Positions 60,820 through 64,000 of a DNA stretch of 64,000 nucleotides are shown here, piece after piece. Position numbers and translations under genes: made by a program. The DNA lies in NCBI GenBank assembly GCA_940337035.1, contig CALNHX010003658.1:62001-126000 (forward strand), read 5' to 3'. Source of the DNA: Agriotes lineatus (lineage: Eukaryota; Arthropoda; Insecta; Coleoptera; Elateridae). The notes under the pieces were generated by a model that worked only from the letters and a program-made list of their open reading frames with translations, was not told the origin of the DNA and made no database searches. Within the stretch, counting starts at the first letter, position 1; each line of letters begins with the position of its first letter.

Positions 60820-62225
60820 ATGTGGTGGCAGTGTAAAATTATCTCTGATCTTCTGAACAAACTTGGATATAATGCCAAAAATAAGGAGGATATTCTATAT
60901 CCGACTATTCCTTCTGTGTCTAAACATGTTCTTCATTGTCTAAATCTATCTACTTCTACATCGTCAGCATCAGCAGAGGTTTATCCAACAGATGCGGAAA
61001 CTGAAGACCATGATTTATTCATGCCCGAATGTTGCGATGACCCACAGAAATTTACACAAAGTGAATTAAACGACTTGGTTCGAGATTTAAATTTACCAAA
61101 GGATGCAGCACAAGTTCTGAGATCGAGACTCAAAGAAAAAAATGTACTTGCTGCGGGAGTGCCTTTCTCTTACCACAGAAGTTGAGAACAAGAATTGGCG
61201 AAATATATTTCACAGGAAGAATCACTTGTCTTTTGCAAAGATATTCCTGGACTTGTTTTGAATTTATTATCTGTTGTTCACATCCCATCTCAGTGGAGGT
61301 TCTTTATTGATTCAAGTAAAAGAAGCCTAAAAGGAATTCTTTTGCACAATGGCAACACTTTTGCTTCTGTGCCAATTGCTCATTTGATCCATTTCAAAGA
61401 AACCTACGAAGACTTCGAATTTCTTCTTAACAAAATAAACTATAAGTACAATTGGCAAATATGTGGAGACTTGAAATGTTTGAGCATGATATTGGGACAA
61501 TAAGGAGGTTTTACAAAAATGCCATGCTTTATATGTGAATGGGACAGCAGGGCAGGAAGTCAACATTGGATTGTAAAAGAATGGCCTAGGAGGACAAATT
61601 AATTCCAGGATGCAAATATATACTGCGTCCCACCTGTGAATCCTGAAAAAGTTCTTTTACCACCGTTGCACATAAAATTGGGTTTGATGAAGCAGTCTGT
61701 AAAAGGTTTAGATAGGAACGGTGAATGTTTTCAATATCTCGCTTCTAAATTCCCACATTTATCAGATGCAAAAATTAAGGAAGGTATTTTTGTGATATAA
61801 GGCGTTTAATTAAAGATGAGATATTTGACGAAATCATGACTACAGTTGAAAAAGAGGCATGGTTTTCGTTCAAAAATGTGTTACACATTTTTTTAGAGAA
61901 TCATAAGGACCCTAATTATGTCGAAATTGTTGACAATATTCTGGAAAAGTTTCAAGCTGTAGGTTGCAATTAGAGTTTGAAAGTTCTTTTCCTGCACTCT
62001 CACCTTGACTATTTTTCAGAAAAGATTGGTGACGAAAGCGAGGAGCAAGAGGAGAGGTTTCACCAAGATCTAAAAGACATGGAAAAACGGTACCAGGGAC
62101 GGTGGAATGTAAACATGATGGCGGATTACTGCTGGTGCCTCGAAAGAGACTGTGGACCTGATATTCAGCGAAACAAAAAGGCAACAAAGCGTTCATTTAA
62201 AGGAAAAATAACGCCATTCTATTAA
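60820..62225 (+). pseudogene. Uncharacterised multicopy insect family (WRFFIDSSK / PPLHIKLGL type)
   Basis: Reading through a few stops: SDLLNKLGYNAKNKEDILYP and a Ser-rich linker; LNDLVRDLNLPKDAAQVLRS; QEESLVFCKDIPGLVLNLLS; QWRFFIDSSKRSLKGILLHN; ICGDLKCLSMILGQ, stop, GGFTKMPCFICEWDSRAGSQ; VLLPPLHIKLGLMKQSVKGL; then shifted frames ending LKVLFLHSHLDYFSEKIGDE, ERFHQDLKDMEKRYQGRWNV, MADYCWCLERD. I recognise this arrangement as a family repeated many times in insect and some other animal genomes without a known function. The alternating Asp/His motifs and C..CxWD pair could be a transposase-like core; that is inference. Stops at 61183, 61501 and 61602 and shifts after 61798 mark it dead. Confidence 0.6.
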
Positions 62226-62479
62226 ATTTGTTATAATAGCATAAAGAATTAAAGATTTTTCTATTTGCTTTTCTTTATTGTATCTTTTAATATAACGTCG
62301 TAGTGTCATAATGCAAGTTTGGAAAAACATATAATTGTCATTATTTGTTTTTACGATTGTAAGAAAATGTGATGTGATAGAGAAAAACTGCTTTCCATTT
62401 TGAAATTAGTACAACAAACTTCTTTTAGCCACGTTAATTTCGGTCAAACACCAGTAAAAAAATCTTTTTGTAGACCTGT
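62226..62479. other. Spacer, nothing recognised
   Basis: Short AT-rich sequence between the family remnant and the SINE. Confidence 0.4.
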
Positions 62480-62493
62480 GTAATTTACTACCT

Positions 62494-62705
62494 TTTTTTT
62501 CTCCCTAACGACTACCGTTGCCCCCCGGAACCGCTCAAGCATTACTTCAGGGGGCGCGGGCGTCACTTAAACCTAAACCTTAATTAAGTGAAAATCTAGA
62601 CCGCCCGTGCCGGGAGCTGAACTCTCATCCTTCGGCTCGAGCGCTCCATGATTTTCACTGTGACCTCGGCTGCAACGGCGATCGCCACACGCCTACCGAG
62701 GTCCC
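62494..62705 (-). mobile_element. Short SINE with perfect 14-bp target duplication
   Basis: GTAATTTACTACCT occurs at 62480-62493 and 62706-62719. On the minus strand the element starts GGACCTCGGTAGGCGTGTGG, contains a B-box-like GAGTTCAGCTCCC, and ends with an A-run (T-run 62494-62500 on the + strand). 212 bp and GC-rich. It is not related to the SINE at 19.1 and 24.8 kb. Confidence 0.85.
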
Positions 62706-62719
62706 GTAATTTACTACCT

Positions 62720-63226
62720 ACCTACTTACTACTATTTTAGTGTTGAAATGTTATGTGGCAGATGTGAAAATCATTATGAAGTAAAATCAGCAAGCCATCC
62801 ATTTCACAAGATATTTACAATTTTCACATGTTAATTTTTATAAGACCAATATTGCTCAATTGCTGTACTAAATTTATTTGGCATCAACTGGTGGCGTCTT
62901 TAACCTTCCACACCAGCAAGCAAGCAAGCATGTAAAATAAAGTGGCATATTCATAGCATGTATACAATTCTTATCCAAATTGAAATAAACATTAATATTG
63001 AATGCTTTCCTTATGTATTCGTTCTCATTTTCGTTTCTGTCGTCAATTGTCAAATCATTTCAATTTTTCATCCTTAATTTAAACAGAGATCCGGCAACAA
63101 TGTACCTATTCAAAAACTATAACCTTAAACTGAAAACAACCTAACCTAACACAAAAAATGTCAATTTTCATTAGGGAGTTTAGTTGCCGCAGAGGTACTG
63201 CCAACAAAATTACTAGATGGTCATAG
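62720..63226. other. Intergenic, nothing recognised
   Basis: It contains a short (AAGC)n-like run at 62920. No supportable feature. Confidence 0.4.
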
Positions 63227-63349
63227 CCTCACCTGACCCAAAAAGATCGTGAACGGATTATACAATGGAATTTGCACTGCTATGATTCGGAACTTCTAAA
63301 AGAAAAGAGTTGCTATACAAAACATCAAGTCATATACGATTTTTTAAAA
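63227..63349 (+). CDS. Possible exon of an unrecognised gene
   Basis: After CATAG an open stretch of 41 codons reads PHLTQKDRERIIQWNLHCYD, then SELLKEKSCYTKHQVIYDFL. It is followed by a good donor (AAA|GTAAGG). A second open stretch at 63479-63562 (ISEDVLSQEIKTTIYGKEHK) lies between TTTTTAG and TGTC|GTAAGT. Both have coding-like composition and splice-like borders, but the two do not join in phase as drawn, and an upstream ATG at 63158 would need an intron of only ~30 bp. It may be an old pseudogene or a gene with different borders. I do not recognise the protein. Confidence 0.35.
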
Positions 63350-63569
63350 GTAAGGAGTGCTCAATAACATTTGGTATTCTGTGCATAATATCTAACTGCG
63401 GTATCTTCTATCCCGTTAATTTTTTCATCAGAACTAGCCATAATTTCTAAAATATGTAACAGTTGTCAATGTTTTTAGCATATCTGAAGATGTACTAAGT
63501 CAAGAAATAAAAACTACTATCTACGGTAAAGAGCATAAGTCCATTTTTGAAGAAAGGTGTCGTAAGTAA

Positions 63570-64000
63570 TAATTTGGGAAATAGTAAAAATATTAAATAT
63601 TACCTTATAAGGAGTTTATAATGAAATAAAGTGTGTTTAAAAAACCGTTATCAAGTGGCCTTGTGTCAAACAGTAATTTTTGAAATTTATATAACTTATT
63701 TTATCTACGACCACTACTAAAAGTAGGCCTTTTAGCGCTAGCTTGTTTCACTAAAAGTGACGTTTTATAGTTTACCGTGTTTAAAGAAATCAGCTGTTTA
63801 CTTTTAGCACATGTGCTAAAAGTGAAGGGAGGTTCAAAACTACAATTTCGAACTGCAAGTGAAGTTTTAAAGCTATTCTAGTTGCTTCTTGCGTTACAGG
63901 TAAAGCGTTTTTGAAATAATTAAAGCGTTATGTAATGAATACAGTCATATGTGGAGTATAAATAATTAAATTTCGTACCTGTCCTTGACAGCACGGGCGC
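63570..64000. other. Window end, nothing recognised
   Basis: AT-rich. A small palindromic word (TTTAGCACATGTGCTAAA) lies at 63804. No frame supported. Confidence 0.4.

Overview
The window is AT-rich, repeat-dense nuclear DNA of an insect. It holds small phase-consistent introns next to introns of 5 to 20 kb, a BEL/Pao retrotransposon, many Tc1/mariner-, pogo- and hAT-type elements, tRNA-derived SINEs and decayed non-LTR retrotransposons. A large beetle-like genome would fit, but the order is an inference; nothing in the sequence fixes it.

Two host genes are well supported, both on the + strand. A two-exon CFAP97/hemingway-like ciliary protein gene lies at 2371-2961. The dominant gene is the stromal interaction molecule (STIM), the ER calcium sensor of store-operated calcium entry. 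Its 10 coding exons run from 14248 to 56744 and give a 677-residue product with signal peptide, EF-hand, SAM domain, one membrane helix, CC1/SOAR and a C-terminal polybasic tail. All nine splice junctions join in phase with GT-AG borders.

Layout: 1-1650, minus-strand BEL/Pao gag and leader, cut by the window edge. 2371-2961, CFAP97-like gene. 4.2-13.4 kb, intergenic graveyard: a non-LTR relic split by a mariner-like element, MITEs, a foldback element full of AACCGGTT, a second non-LTR tail and a hairpin MITE. 14.2-14.6 kb, STIM exons 1-2. 14.6-35.0 kb, STIM intron 2, with a 52-bp tandem repeat, a Tc1 relic, a degenerate CGGCG/TTTTGTCC array, two SINE copies, pogo-like MITEs, a mariner with an open catalytic domain, a tRNA-Glu-like sequence and a non-LTR element with a YADD motif. 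35.0-37.2 kb, STIM exons 3-8. 37.2-42.6 kb, intron 8 with nested hAT and long-ITR elements. 42.6 kb, exon 9. 42.8-56.4 kb, intron 9 with a minus-strand non-LTR relic broken by a 2.4-kb foldback element and hAT-like MITEs, then a three-layer transposon nest. 56.4-56.7 kb, STIM exon 10. 58-62.7 kb, a perfect hairpin MITE, DDE transposase remains, an uncharacterised multicopy insect family and a SINE with a perfect target duplication. The last 1.3 kb may hold exons of an unrecognised gene.

No operon-like or defence system is visible. The most unusual material is structural: foldback elements, phrase-like degenerate arrays, and one core sequence carried inside three elements with different ends.
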